Source: Corallococcus macrosporus (GTDB lineage Bacteria > Myxococcota > Myxococcia > Myxococcales > Myxococcaceae). From it: DNA of 64,000 nt. Shown in pieces: positions 1 to 8,851 of the stretch; within the stretch, counting starts at the first letter, position 1, and every line of letters begins with the position of its first letter. A model generated the notes under the pieces. It was given only the letters and a program-made list of their open reading frames with translations. It was not told the DNA's origin and ran no database searches. A program made the translations under genes and the position numbers. The stretch spans positions 434,001 to 498,000 of the forward strand of contig NZ_JAFIMU010000007.1 of the NCBI RefSeq assembly GCF_017302985.1, written 5' to 3'.

Positions 1-1246
1 CCGCCACCGCCAGGGAGCCGCCCAGCAGGCGCATCGAATAGAGTGTGCTCGTCACGATGCCCCGGTACTGCCACGGCGCCCGGGACTGCGGCCCCAGCAG
101 CGAGCTGCTCGCCGCCGGGCCCACGCCCATGCCCACCAGCGCCAGCGCCGCGAACGTGGCGGGAATCCCCCAGCCTCGCAGCGCCGCCACCGACAGCAGC
201 GCCGCGCCCGTCGCAGCGAGCGTGAACCCCAGCCCCACGCTCGCGCGCATCCCGCCGCGCACCAGCACCTTCACGCCGAAGGTGGACCCCACGGACCAAC
301 CCAGCAGCATCGGCACCAGCGCCAGCCCCGCGCCGATGGGCGAATGCCCACCCTGCTCCGTCATCCACAGCGGCACCCACGCGGACATCGTGTACAGCAG
401 CGCGCCCGCGAACAGCCCGCCCGCGATGCCGCTCACCACCGTCCGGTCCCGCACCAGCACACCCGGCAGCAGCGGCGCGGACGTCCGCTTCTGCTGCCAC
501 ACGAACAACGTTATCCCCACCACCGCGCCCAGCGCGCACACGCCCCGCGCCTGCGCCGCGCCCGGCTCCAGTGCGAAGAGCAGCAGCGCCACCGTGCTCC
601 CCGCCAGCACCGGCCCCCAGGTCTCCAGCGTCGTCCCCTCGTGCCGGGGCGGGTCGCGGTAGGACAGGTGCAACAGCAGCGCGGACAGCACGCCCACGGG
701 CAGGTTCACCAGGAACACCCACCGCCACGACGCGTGCATCACCAGCCAGCCGCCAATCAGCGGGCCCAGCGCGTTCGCCGCGCCCCACGCGCCGGTGAAG
801 AGGCCCTGGATGGCCGCCCGCTCGCGCAGCGTGTAGAGGTCCGCGCTGATGGTCAGCGTCGTGGGCTGCAACGCCCCCGCGCCCAGCCCCTGCATCACCC
901 GGAAGCCCACCAGCGCCGGCACCGACGTGGCCAGGCCGCACAGCGCGGACCCCAGCAGGAACAGCCCCATCCCCGCGAAGAACACCGGCTTGCGCCCCAG
1001 CCGGTCCGCCAGCTTTCCGCTCACCAGCACGCCCACCGTCGAGGCGAAGAGGAACGCGGAGAACACCCACGAGTAGAGCGCGTCTCCGCCCAGCTCCCGG
1101 GTGATGGTGGGCATGGCGCTCGTCACCACCGTGCCCTCGAAGGCGCTGACCACCAGGGCCAGCAGCACCGCCCCCGTGGCCACCCGCCGCGCCCCACCCG
1201 GCCGCATCCGGCTGCCCGCTTCCACCGTCACACCGCTTCCATCCAT
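1..1246 (-). CDS. DHA2-family MFS drug exporter, 3' end outside window
   Basis: Proton-driven multidrug efflux protein of the inner membrane, EmrB/QacA (14-helix) type. The reverse strand reads about 415 codons with many hydrophobic helices. Helix 1 carries ALVVSAFEGTVVTSAMPTI, typical of DHA2 exporters. The loop after helix 2 has the MFS motif A, GKLADRLGRKPV, and helix 5 has the GPLIGGWL antiporter motif. The start used has GGAAGGGGGC just upstream; an ATG four codons earlier is possible. The protein lacks perhaps 60 to 80 residues because the window ends inside it. It diverges from a LysR gene 71 bases away, with two matching LysR boxes between them, so the LysR protein probably controls it. 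The substrate cannot be read from the sequence. Confidence 0.9.
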   Translation of the reverse strand, partial: MDGSGVTVEAGSRMRPGGARRVATGAVLLALVVSAFEGTVVTSAMPTITRELGGDALYSWVFSAFLFASTVGVLVSGKLADRLGRKPVFFAGMGLFLLGSALCGLATSVPALVGFRVMQGLGAGALQPTTLTISADLYTLRERAAIQGLFTGAWGAANALGPLIGGWLVMHASWRWVFLVNLPVGVLSALLLHLSYRDPPRHEGTTLETWGPVLAGSTVALLLFALEPGAAQARGVCALGAVVGITLFVWQQKRTSAPLLPGVLVRDRTVVSGIAGGLFAGALLYTMSAWVPLWMTEQGGHSPIGAGLALVPMLLGWSVGSTFGVKVLVRGGMRASVGLGFTLAATGAALLSVAALRGWGIPATFAALALVGMGVGPAASSSLLGPQSRAPWQYRGIVTSTLYSMRLLGGSLAVA

Positions 1247-1274
1247 GCCCCCTTCCATACGCCCGGGAGGGCCA

Positions 1275-1287
1275 TGCGGAAACCGCA
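1275..1287. promoter_or_regulatory. LysR box 1 (TGCGG-N3-CCGCA)
   Basis: A perfect 5+5 base inverted repeat with the T-N11-A spacing expected of LysR-type regulators, flanked by one more pairing base on each side. It lies between the divergent exporter and LysR starts and overlaps the likely -35 region of lysR. Confidence 0.7.
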
Positions 1288-1305
1288 TCTTCGGCATAGG
1301 CTCCT

Positions 1306-1318
1306 TGCGGACTCCGCA
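1306..1318. promoter_or_regulatory. LysR box 2 (TGCGG-N3-CCGCA)
   Basis: A second perfect copy of the same inverted repeat, 31 bases (about three helical turns) from the first, so both lie on one face of the DNA. Its last base is the A of the lysR ATG, which suggests autorepression. A TAGGCT at 1297-1302 could be the lysR -10 element. Confidence 0.7.
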
Positions 1319-2214
1319 TGACCTCCGAACAGCTCCGAGCCTTCCTGCAGGTCGCCCGCGAGGGGCGCGTCTCCACCGCCGCGAAGGGCCTGGGCCTCTC
1401 CCAGTCCGGCCTGTCCCGGCAGCTCCAGGCGCTGGAGGCGGAGGTGGGTGCCCGCCTCCTGGTGCGCACGCCCTCCGGTGCCGTCCTCACCGACGCGGGG
1501 GAGCGCTTCCTCCCGCACGCCACCCGCGCACTGGAGGCCATGGCGTCGGGCCGGGCGGAGCTGGAGCGCCTGGCCGGCACACCTCGAGGTCCCGTGGTGC
1601 TGGGCGTCCTGCCCACGGTGGGCGCCTTCCTCGCTCCAGACCTGATGGCCGCCTTCGTCCCCGCCCACCCGGAGGTGCGGCCCCGGCTGGTCCAGGACCA
1701 CGCGCCCGTGCTGGAGGAAGGCGTGGCACGGGGCACGCTCGACCTGGCCATCCTCACGATGCCCGTGCGCCGGGTGGACCTGGTCGCGCAGCGGCTGTGG
1801 GACGAGCCCCTGGTGCTCGCGGTGCCCCGGGGTCACCGGCTGACGCGGCTGGGGCGGCCGGTGGCCATCCAGGAGCTGACGGAGGAGACCTGGGTCCGCA
1901 TCCCCAACATGGTCGGAACCCGAGCGGTGGAAGCGGCGTGCGAGGCGCGCGGCGTGACGCCGAAGGTGGCGCTGGAGACGGACACCGCCGAAGCGCTGGG
2001 GCGCATGGTGGAGCGCGGGCTGGGCCTGGCGCTCGTGCCCCGCCTCATGGCGAAGGACGCTCCCGCCCACGGCTTCGACGTGGTGGCGCTCGTCCGGGGC
2101 AGTCCGCGCAGACAGGTGGCGCTCGTGCATCGCGGGCAGGGCTCGCTCACCGCCGCGGCGCGCGTGCTCAAGGACGCCATCACGGACCTGGTGAAACAAC
2201 AGGTGACCCGCTGA
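1318..2214 (+). CDS. LysR-family transcriptional regulator
   Basis: DNA-binding regulator of normal family length (298 residues). The N-terminal winged helix-turn-helix (residues about 1-60) reads LRAFLQVAREGRVSTAAKGL then GLSQSGLSRQLQALEAEVGA, the classic LysR signature. The rest is a periplasmic-binding-protein-like effector domain starting near residue 90 (PVVLGVLPTVGAFLAPDL). There is no clear Shine-Dalgarno sequence, and the start codon sits inside LysR box 2. Divergence from the DHA2 exporter and the paired boxes make that exporter the obvious target. The inducer is unknown. Confidence 0.93.
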   Translation: MTSEQLRAFLQVAREGRVSTAAKGLGLSQSGLSRQLQALEAEVGARLLVRTPSGAVLTDAGERFLPHATRALEAMASGRAELERLAGTPRGPVVLGVLPTVGAFLAPDLMAAFVPAHPEVRPRLVQDHAPVLEEGVARGTLDLAILTMPVRRVDLVAQRLWDEPLVLAVPRGHRLTRLGRPVAIQELTEETWVRIPNMVGTRAVEAACEARGVTPKVALETDTAEALGRMVERGLGLALVPRLMAKDAPAHGFDVVALVRGSPRRQVALVHRGQGSLTAAARVLKDAITDLVKQQVTR

Positions 2215-2246
2215 CAGCCGAGCCGCCGCTGGACTAGGAGGGCCCC

Positions 2247-2672
2247 ATGCCCCGCATGGACAGCTTCGTGGAGTACACGTTGGAGTTGCTGGAGCCGCTC
2301 GGCGCGGTGCAGGCCCGCTCGATGTTCGGCGGCTGGGGTCTGTACTACGGGGGCCGGATGTTCGGCCTCATCATCCAGGGCCAGCTCTACCTGAAGACGG
2401 ACGACGTCACCCGCGCCGACTTCGAGGCCGAGGGCTGCCGGCCCTTCATCTACCAGAGCCGCGGCAAGGAGCTGCCGATGAGCTACTGGACGCCCCCCGC
2501 CGACGCGGAGGACGACGGCCGCCGGCTGCTGCCCTGGGCCCGCCGCGCCGTGGACGCGTCCAACCGCGCCGCGATGAAGAAGGCCGCGAAGAAGGCACCG
2601 GCGGCGAAGAAGGCACCTGCGGCGAAGAAGGCCGCCGCGAAGAAGAAGCCGGCGCGCGTCAGGCGGTCTTGA
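2247..2672 (+). CDS. TfoX N-terminal domain protein with histone-like tail
   Basis: Residues 1-100 match the TfoX/Sxy N-terminal domain (PF04993): an early aromatic helix, then [20 protein letters not shown] and a conserved [10 protein letters not shown]...YW. Sxy/TfoX activates competence genes in gammaproteobacteria, but single-domain relatives elsewhere have no settled role. The last 35 residues are a low-complexity Lys/Ala/Pro tail (KKAPAAKK repeated) ending in [10 protein letters not shown], resembling histone H1 tails and likely to bind DNA. The C-terminal TfoX domain is absent. The 3' end overlaps the convergent acyl-CoA synthetase gene by 14 bases. Confidence 0.85.
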   Translation: MPRMDSFVEYTLELLEPLGAVQARSMFGGWGLYYGGRMFGLIIQGQLYLKTDDVTRADFEAEGCRPFIYQSRGKELPMSYWTPPADAEDDGRRLLPWARRAVDASNRAAMKKAAKKAPAAKKAPAAKKAAAKKKPARVRRS

Positions 2673-4302
2673 TGGCGGCCACGTCGCCGAGCCCCAGCTC
2701 GGCGATGGAGACCTCGCGCATGCGGAACTTCTGCACCTTGCCGGTGACCGTCATCGGGAAGCTGTCCACGAACTTCCAGTGGCGGGGAATCTTGAAGGTG
2801 GAGATGCGGCCGGTGCAGAACGCCGTCAGCGCCTCCGCGGTGAGCGCGGCGCCGGACTTCAGGCGCACCCACGCCATCACCTCCTCGCCGTACTTCACGC
2901 TGGGCACACCGATGACCTGTGCCTCGGAGACCTCCGGGTGCGTGTGGAGGAACTCCTCCACCTCGCGTGGGTACACGTTCTCCCCGCCCCGGATGATCAT
3001 GTCCTTGATGCGGCCGACGATCTTGACGTAGCCCTCCGCGTCCATGGTCGCCAGGTCGCCGGTGTGCATCCACCCGGCCCGGTCGATGGCCGCCGCCGTG
3101 GCCTCCGCGTTGTTCCAGTAGCCGAGCATCACGCTGTAGCCGCGCGTGCACAGCTCTCCAGGCTGTCCCAGCGGCACCACCGCGCCCGTGTCGGGGTCCA
3201 CCACCTGCACCTCCAGGTGCGGATGCACGCGGCCCACCGTGGCCACGCGCTTCTCCAGCGTGTCGTCCAGGGGGTTCTGCGTGGACACGGGGGACGTCTC
3301 CGTCATGCCGTAGCAGATGGTGACCTCCTCCATGTGCATCCGCGATTGCACCTGCTTCATCACCTCCACCGGACACGGCGAGCCCGCCATGATGCCGGTG
3401 CGCAGCGACTTCAGGTCGAACTCGCCGAAGCGCGGGTGGTCCAGCTCCGCGATGAACATGGTGGGCACACCGTAGAGGGATGTACAGCGCTCGGCCTGCA
3501 CCGTCTGGAGCACCGCCAGCGGGTCGAACGCCTCGCCCGGAATCACCATGGCCGAGCCGTGCGACGTGCAGGCCAGGTTGCCCATCACCATGCCGAAGCA
3601 GTGGTAGAACGGCACCGGGATGCACACGCGGTCCTCCGGCCCGTAGCGCAGCATCTCGCCCACGAAGAAGCCGTTGTTGAGGACGTTGTGGTGCGACAGC
3701 GTCGCGCCCTTCGGGAACCCCGTGGTGCCGGACGTGTACTGGATGTTGATGGGGTCATCGAACTGGAGCGACGACTCGCGAGCCTCCAGCACGTCGTCGC
3801 CAATGCTCGCGCCGCCCTTCACCAGCCGGTCCCAGTCCGAGTCCATCACCAGCGCCTCGCGCAGTCCCGAGCACCGGGGCCGCACCTCCGCCAGCATCTG
3901 CGTGTAGTCCGTCTGCCGGAAGCCCTTCGCAAGGAGCAGCACGCTCACGCCCGCCTGGTTGAGCGCGTACTCCAGCTCCGACGTGCGGTAGGCGGGGTTC
4001 AGGTTGACGAGGATGGCGCCCGTGCGCGCGAGCGCGTACTGCGACACGGTCCACTCGAAGCGATTGGGGGACCAGAGCCCCACCCGGTCGCCCTTCTGGA
4101 TGCCCAGCGCGAGCAGCCCCTTGGCCACCGCCGTCGTCGCATCCCAGAACTGCCGCCAGGTGACGCGGTAGTTCTGCGAGGCCACCACCAGCGCCTCACG
4201 GTCGCCGAAGCGTTCGACGGTGCGGCGCAGGTTCTGGCCAATGGTCTCCCCCAGCAGCGGGGTGGTGCTGGTGCCATGGGCATAGGACAGGGCGGTCGTC
4301 AT
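2659..4302 (-). CDS. AMP-binding acyl-CoA synthetase (FadD-like)
   Basis: ATP-dependent activation of a fatty or other carboxylic acid to its CoA thioester through an acyl-adenylate. All ANL-family motifs are present: the P-loop [18 protein letters not shown] (about residue 185), YGMTETSP, the hinge region [21 protein letters not shown] with GGENVYP, and the C-terminal catalytic lysine in [14 protein letters not shown]. The length (547 residues) is usual for medium- or long-chain synthetases of the FadK/AcsF type. The start chosen ([10 protein letters not shown]) is the first that fits the family; an open frame extends 41 codons further but is atypical. It diverges from the esterase gene and probably feeds beta-oxidation. 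Chain-length preference cannot be told. Confidence 0.93.
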   Translation of the reverse strand: MTTALSYAHGTSTTPLLGETIGQNLRRTVERFGDREALVVASQNYRVTWRQFWDATTAVAKGLLALGIQKGDRVGLWSPNRFEWTVSQYALARTGAILVNLNPAYRTSELEYALNQAGVSVLLLAKGFRQTDYTQMLAEVRPRCSGLREALVMDSDWDRLVKGGASIGDDVLEARESSLQFDDPINIQYTSGTTGFPKGATLSHHNVLNNGFFVGEMLRYGPEDRVCIPVPFYHCFGMVMGNLACTSHGSAMVIPGEAFDPLAVLQTVQAERCTSLYGVPTMFIAELDHPRFGEFDLKSLRTGIMAGSPCPVEVMKQVQSRMHMEEVTICYGMTETSPVSTQNPLDDTLEKRVATVGRVHPHLEVQVVDPDTGAVVPLGQPGELCTRGYSVMLGYWNNAEATAAAIDRAGWMHTGDLATMDAEGYVKIVGRIKDMIIRGGENVYPREVEEFLHTHPEVSEAQVIGVPSVKYGEEVMAWVRLKSGAALTAEALTAFCTGRISTFKIPRHWKFVDSFPMTVTGKVQKFRMREVSIAELGLGDVAAIKTA

Positions 4303-4372
4303 GAAGCCATCGTCCCCACGGTGGCCCCGGGTCGGCAAGCACCGGCGTGGAGCAGGGCCTCCGGCTGTCCGC

Positions 4373-4400
4373 TTGTACCCGCCGACGCCCCCGCTAGGGT
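4373..4400 (+). promoter_or_regulatory. Candidate sigma-70-type promoter for the esterase gene
   Basis: TTGTAC and TAGGGT are separated by 16 bases and lie 24 bases before the esterase ATG, with GGGGG at 4413-4417 as ribosome binding site. The match to TTGACA/TATAAT is partial. Confidence 0.35.
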
Positions 4401-4423
4401 CGAGGGCTTTCCGGGGGATTCGC

Positions 4424-5656
4424 ATGCGCCTGTCGCGGTCGTTCCGTCGTGGGTTGTGGGGCCTCGTCCTGCTGTCCGTCCTTCACGCGAGCACAGCCGT
4501 CGCGGCCGGGGACACGCCCATCGTCATCGGCACCCGCACCTCGATGACGTCCAAGGTGTTGGGAGAAGAGCGGCCGCTGATGATCCACCTGCCCGACAGC
4601 TACGAGGCCGCGCCCACCGAGCGACACCCGGTGCTCTACGTGCTGGACGCGGAGACGCACTTCGTCCACGTCGCCAGCATGGTGGAGTTCCTGGCGCGGA
4701 CGCGGCACATCCCGGAGATGATCGTCATCGGGGTGCCCAACACGAACCGCGACCGCGACCTCACCCCGCCCTTTTCAAAGACGGAGCGCGTCGACGACGG
4801 CCGGCTGCTCTCCGAAGTCGCGCCCACGGCGGGCCATGCGGACACCTTCCTGCGGTTCCTGACCGAGGAACTCGCTCCGTCCGTGGAGGCGCGCTACCGC
4901 ACGCAGCCCTACCGGATCCTCGTGGGCCACTCCCACGGTGGCCTCTTCGCGATGCACGTCCTCACGCACAAGCCGGAGAGCTTCAACGCCTACGTGGCCA
5001 TCAGCCCGTCCGTGCACTGGAACTCCGCGGAGCTCGTGCGCACCGCGCCGGAAGCCCTCGCGCGCCTCTCCGCGCCAAGCCGGGCGCTGTATCTGTACGA
5101 AGACGCCGAGGAGGCTCCGAACGTCGCCAACCTGCGCGCGCTCACCCGGGAACTGCGCAAGCGAAAGCCCGCGAACCTCACGTGGCGCTACGACGAACTG
5201 TCCGGTCAGGACGACCACGCGAGCCTCCCGCACATCGGGGCGTACGAAGGGCTGCGGTTCCTCTTCAACGGCTGGAAGGTCCCAGAGGAGCTCCAGATGA
5301 CCGGAAACCTGGCGCGCCTGGAAGCGCACTACGCCGTGCTGTCCAAGCGAGTGGGCTACCCGGTGGTGCCACAGGAGCGCCTGCTCAACAGCGTGGGCTA
5401 TCGCCACCTGGAGGGGAAGCGCCTTCCCCAGGCGATCGCCGCCTTCGAGCGGAACATCACCCTCCATCCCGACTCCGGCAACGCGCACGACAGCCTGGCG
5501 GATGCGCTGGAAGCGGCGGGACGCCTCCAGGAGGCCCTGAAGCATCGCGAGCGGGCCGTCGCGCTGGCATGCGAGCACCAGGATCCGGACCTGCCGCACT
5601 ACCAGAAGCACGCGGATGCACTCCGAGCCCGGCTCGCCACGCAGCCCGCGCACTGA
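4424..5656 (+). CDS. Exported esterase (Esterase_D/IroE-BesA type) with TPR tail
   Basis: Alpha/beta-hydrolase of the putative esterase family (PF00756), which includes enterobactin and bacillibactin esterases and S-formylglutathione hydrolase-like enzymes. Residues 1-27 form a signal peptide ([10 protein letters not shown], hydrophobic core, AVAA). The beta-strand [13 protein letters not shown] and the nucleophile elbow GHSHGG (Ser near residue 170) are clear, and DDHASLPH supplies the likely histidine. Residues about 325-405 hold one or two TPR units ([35 protein letters not shown]). A periplasmic siderophore esterase is possible, but no siderophore genes are nearby. A five-G Shine-Dalgarno sequence precedes the start. 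Confidence 0.87.
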   Translation: MRLSRSFRRGLWGLVLLSVLHASTAVAAGDTPIVIGTRTSMTSKVLGEERPLMIHLPDSYEAAPTERHPVLYVLDAETHFVHVASMVEFLARTRHIPEMIVIGVPNTNRDRDLTPPFSKTERVDDGRLLSEVAPTAGHADTFLRFLTEELAPSVEARYRTQPYRILVGHSHGGLFAMHVLTHKPESFNAYVAISPSVHWNSAELVRTAPEALARLSAPSRALYLYEDAEEAPNVANLRALTRELRKRKPANLTWRYDELSGQDDHASLPHIGAYEGLRFLFNGWKVPEELQMTGNLARLEAHYAVLSKRVGYPVVPQERLLNSVGYRHLEGKRLPQAIAAFERNITLHPDSGNAHDSLADALEAAGRLQEALKHRERAVALACEHQDPDLPHYQKHADALRARLATQPAH

Positions 5657-5679
5657 GCGTCGGCCCCGGACTCCGTCTC

Positions 5680-5889
5680 TCTCGATGAGAACGTAAGAGC
5701 CCTGCCAGGCCACCCGCCGACGGCGCACTCCACGAACCTGTCCGACAGTCGGACCAGTTGAGATGAACCGGCGCCGAAGCCGCTGCGCCATCCAAGCTGC
5801 GGAAACCTGTCCGACAAGTTGGGTCCCCCGGCGAGGGAGCCACCGTGCCAGTCGAGCCAAGGAAACCTGTCCGACTGTCGGACAGGTTT
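5680..5889 (-). repeat. Palindromic repeat cluster, three copies plus tail (minus-strand orientation)
   Basis: Three copies of a palindrome whose half is AAACCTGTCCGAC. The copy at 5863-5889 is perfect: 13-base arms around one central base. The copy at 5735-5759 has two or three changes in one arm, and the one at 5803-5820 keeps little more than one half. Read on the minus strand, the order is perfect copy, spacer, half copy, spacer, imperfect copy, then a tail starting GGTTCGTGG and running to about 5680 that matches the tails of the two other clusters in this window. The spacers here (about 33-43 bases) are not alike. It fills the gap between the esterase and the nei-type gene, which converge here. 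Confidence 0.85.
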
Positions 5890-5933
5890 GGTCCATGTCG
5901 GGTGGGGGCGGGGACAGGCTGGAGATCCGGGGC

Positions 5934-6770
5934 TCAGGACGCGTGGGCTGCGGCCGGCTTCCGGCGGGGCCCCCTCACGCGGTCCACTCCCTGGCACGCG
6001 GCGCAGAAGTAGAGCGTGCGCGCCGCCAGTGGTTGCCCCGTCACCTGTCCTCCGCAACGCGGACACGGCAGGCCCGCGCGGCTGTACACGCAGAAGCGCT
6101 CCGCCCGCTTGCGTCCGGGTGACGGCAGCGGCGGTGCTCCCGGGGTGACGATGAGCCCGTCACGTACGCCGTCCTGCAACAGCGCCCGCATCGCGCCCCA
6201 CAGGCCGTTGAACGCATCCCGCGCCAGCTCGCACGCGGGCATCAGCGGCGGCAGGCGCGCGACGAACAGCGCCTCCGCCCGCACGATGTTCCCCACTCCC
6301 GCGATGCGCCCCTGGTCCAGCAGCGCCTGCGCCAGCGGCACGCGCCCCCGCGTCAGCCGCGCGTACGCCCGGTCCGGTGACGCATCCTCGCGCAGCGGAT
6401 CCTCCCCCAGCCTCGCGCGCAACGCGGCCTCCTCCTCCAGCGACAGCAGCTCGCAGGCGGACGGTCCGGACAGGTGCAGCGTCGCGCCTTCCGACGTCAG
6501 CCGCAGCCGGCATGCCGTGGACGGCTCGGGTGCGTCCCCCCGGAAGTGGCGGATGCGTCCGAAGAGGCCCAGGTGGATGTGCAGCCGCACGTCCCCTTCG
6601 AACGTGTGGAACAGGTGCTTGCCGTGCGCATCCACGCCCAGCAGCACCCGCCCGGACAACCCGTGCGCCACCTCCGGCCGGCCCTGCGGTGAGTCCGCCG
6701 TGAAACGCCGCCCCATCAGCCAGCGGCGGTGGACCCGGGCAACCCGGTGGATGCTGTGACCCTCAGGCAT
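5934..6770 (-). CDS. nei: Fpg/Nei-family DNA glycosylase/AP lyase
   Basis: Base-excision repair enzyme that removes oxidised bases and cleaves the abasic site by beta/delta-elimination. The protein starts MPEGHSIHR, so processing exposes the catalytic Pro with the adjacent Glu, as in all Fpg/Nei enzymes; the GHSIHR variant resembles actinobacterial Nei2. Further features are the helix-two-turn-helix segment (LLDQGRIAGVGNIVRAEALF, about residue 150) and a C-terminal zinc finger (FCVYSRAGLPCPRCGG...LYFCAACQ) with four cysteines. The start has ACCCAGGGGG as ribosome binding site. Substrate preference (oxidised pyrimidines rather than 8-oxoguanine) is inferred from the N-terminus. Confidence 0.92.
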   Translation of the reverse strand: MPEGHSIHRVARVHRRWLMGRRFTADSPQGRPEVAHGLSGRVLLGVDAHGKHLFHTFEGDVRLHIHLGLFGRIRHFRGDAPEPSTACRLRLTSEGATLHLSGPSACELLSLEEEAALRARLGEDPLREDASPDRAYARLTRGRVPLAQALLDQGRIAGVGNIVRAEALFVARLPPLMPACELARDAFNGLWGAMRALLQDGVRDGLIVTPGAPPLPSPGRKRAERFCVYSRAGLPCPRCGGQVTGQPLAARTLYFCAACQGVDRVRGPRRKPAAAHAS

Positions 6771-6994
6771 CCCCCTGGGTAATCCCCGCCTCTGCCCGCT
6801 GCCATGGCGCACCGCGCCCTGGCCCCTGGACGACCGGACGGCCGCGACGTTTTCTCGCGGCCGGCATCCACGTCCAGAACCCCGCCGTTACGCTCCCAGA
6901 GGCAGGAAGAAGACCAACCGGGCCGCCATCAGCCATTCCTCCGGCGGAAACAAAGAAAACGCGGTCCTGCCACGCTATCCTGACGCAACGCCCC

Positions 6995-7840
6995 ATGGAC
7001 GATCCGAACGCCCGATTGGTTGCCACCCTGCTGGAGGCGCGGCAGCGCCACTGCTTCCCCCCGGACGTGCGCAAGGCGGCGCCCGAGTTCGTCGCGCAGG
7101 TGCTGGGGCTGCTCTTCCCCCACTTCGCGGAGCGGCTGGAGTGCAACGCCGCCGCGGTGCGCCGGGACGTCACCGCCGTGGAGGCCAGCCTCCAGCGCAT
7201 CCAGGGGCTGCTCGCGCCGCACTACCCCGTCACGGACGCGGGCATGTCCTCGCGCTTCATGGCGAAGCTGCCGGACCTCTATGAGTGGCTGCAGCAGGAC
7301 GCTCGCGCCATCTTCGAGGCGGACCCCGCCGCTCGCAGCGTGGACGAGGTCGTCCTCACCTACCCGGGCTTCTACGCCATCGCCATCTTCCGCGTGGCGA
7401 ACGCGCTGCACCGGCTGAACTTCCCCCTGCTGCCGCGCCTGCTCACCGAGTACGCCCACCAGCGCACCGGCGTGGACATCCACCCGGGCGCCACCATCGG
7501 CCGTAGGTTCGTCATCGACCACGGCACGGGCCTGGTCGTCGGTGAGACGACGGTCATTGGCGACAACGTGAAGCTCTACCAGGGCGTCACGCTGGGCGCG
7601 CTCATGGTGGAGAAGGCCCTGGCGGACAAGAAGCGCCACCCGACCATCGAGGACGACGTGGTGGTGTACGCGAACGCCACCATCCTTGGAGGCGGGACGG
7701 TGGTGGGCAGGGGCAGCATCATCGCCGGCAACGCGTGGCTCACGCAGAGCGTGCCCGCGCAGTCCGTCGTCACCCGCCGCAGCGAGGTGCGCGCGCGCCA
7801 CGGCGACGAGGGCCTGGACGTCCTCGACTACCAGATTTGA
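6995..7840 (+). CDS. cysE: Serine O-acetyltransferase
   Basis: Transfers acetyl from acetyl-CoA to L-serine, the first step of cysteine synthesis. The C-terminal half is a left-handed beta-helix of hexapeptide repeats ([20 protein letters not shown] through [15 protein letters not shown]), containing the catalytic DIHPGA and DHGTG histidines. The N-terminal half is a helical region with [18 protein letters not shown]. At 281 residues it resembles the EpsC/SAT form found with CysK in many bacteria. A TATCCT at 6976-6981 lies 13 bases before the ATG and there is no Shine-Dalgarno sequence, so the mRNA leader is probably very short. cysK follows after 43 bases in the same operon. Confidence 0.95.
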   Translation: MDDPNARLVATLLEARQRHCFPPDVRKAAPEFVAQVLGLLFPHFAERLECNAAAVRRDVTAVEASLQRIQGLLAPHYPVTDAGMSSRFMAKLPDLYEWLQQDARAIFEADPAARSVDEVVLTYPGFYAIAIFRVANALHRLNFPLLPRLLTEYAHQRTGVDIHPGATIGRRFVIDHGTGLVVGETTVIGDNVKLYQGVTLGALMVEKALADKKRHPTIEDDVVVYANATILGGGTVVGRGSIIAGNAWLTQSVPAQSVVTRRSEVRARHGDEGLDVLDYQI

Positions 7841-7883
7841 GCCTTCCCTCACGCAGTGCCCGTTCCCCCTCACAGGAGACGCC

Positions 7884-8804
7884 ATGAAGGTCGACAACAT
7901 CCTGCAGACCATTGGCAACACGCCGCACGTGCGCATCAACCGGCTGTATCCGTCTCGCGTGACGGTGCACCTGAAGCTGGAGCGCGCCAACCCGGGCGGC
8001 AGCATCAAGGACCGCATCGGCCTGGCGATGATTGAAGACGCGGAGAAGAAGGGCCTCCTCAAGGAGGGCAGCGTCATCATCGAGCCGACCAGCGGCAACA
8101 CCGGCATCGGCCTGGCCATGGTGGCCGCTGTGAAGGGCTACAAGCTCATCCTCGTGATGCCGGAGTCCATGAGCATCGAGCGCCGCCGCGTGCTGGCCGC
8201 CTACGGCGCCCAGTTCGACCTGACCGAGCGCGCCAAGGGCATGAAGGGCGCCATCGCTCGCGCCCAGGAGCTGGTCGCGCAGACGCCCAACGCGTGGATG
8301 CCGCAGCAGTTCGAGAACGAGTCCAACATCGAGATCCACAAGCGCACGACCGCGCAGGAAATCCTGAACGACTTCCCGGAGGGCCTGGACTACCTCATCA
8401 CGGGCGTGGGCACCGGCGGCCACATCACCGCGTGCGGCGAGGTGCTCAAGGCGAAGTGGCCCAAGCTGAAGGTGCTCGCGGTGGAGCCGCTGAAGTCCCC
8501 CGTCATCAGCGGCGGCCCGCCGGGCCCGCACCCCATCCAGGGCCTGGGCGCGGGCTTCATCCCGAAGAACCTGCACACGGCCATCCTCGACGGCACCGTG
8601 CAGGTGGATGAGAAGGACGCCTACGAGTTCACCCGCCGCGCCGCGCGCGAGGAGGGCATCTTCGTGGGCGTGTCCTCCGGCGCCGCGCTGTCCGCGGTGA
8701 ACCAGAAGCTGGCGGAGATGCCGGACGGCAGCCGTGTGCTCGCCTTCTGCTACGACACCGGCGAGCGCTACCTCTCCGTGGAGAACCTCTTCCCCGCGCA
8801 GTAG
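7884..8804 (+). CDS. cysK: Cysteine synthase (O-acetylserine sulfhydrylase)
   Basis: PLP enzyme that makes cysteine from O-acetylserine and sulfide. Motifs in order: NPGGSIKDR with the PLP lysine (about residue 40), [11 protein letters not shown] (substrate loop), [10 protein letters not shown] (phosphate loop) and SSGAALSA, plus [13 protein letters not shown]. The 306-residue length is normal for CysK/CysM. AGGAGA lies seven bases before the ATG. The C-terminus ends NLFPAQ instead of the usual long tail. The adjacent serine acetyltransferase makes the substrate, and the two proteins often form a complex. Confidence 0.95.
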   Translation: MKVDNILQTIGNTPHVRINRLYPSRVTVHLKLERANPGGSIKDRIGLAMIEDAEKKGLLKEGSVIIEPTSGNTGIGLAMVAAVKGYKLILVMPESMSIERRRVLAAYGAQFDLTERAKGMKGAIARAQELVAQTPNAWMPQQFENESNIEIHKRTTAQEILNDFPEGLDYLITGVGTGGHITACGEVLKAKWPKLKVLAVEPLKSPVISGGPPGPHPIQGLGAGFIPKNLHTAILDGTVQVDEKDAYEFTRRAAREEGIFVGVSSGAALSAVNQKLAEMPDGSRVLAFCYDTGERYLSVENLFPAQ

Positions 8805-8819
8805 CCGTCTTCGTGGGTC

Positions 8820-8851
8820 CCGGTCCGGGTGGGACGCCTCACCCGGGCCGG
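8820..8851. terminator. Bidirectional hairpin between convergent genes
   Basis: A 12-base stem (CCGGTCCGGGTG / CACCCGGGCCGG, one wobble pair) with an 8-base loop follows cysK by 15 bases. It includes the last codons of the convergent aminotransferase gene. There is no T-run, as is common in GC-rich genomes. Confidence 0.5.
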
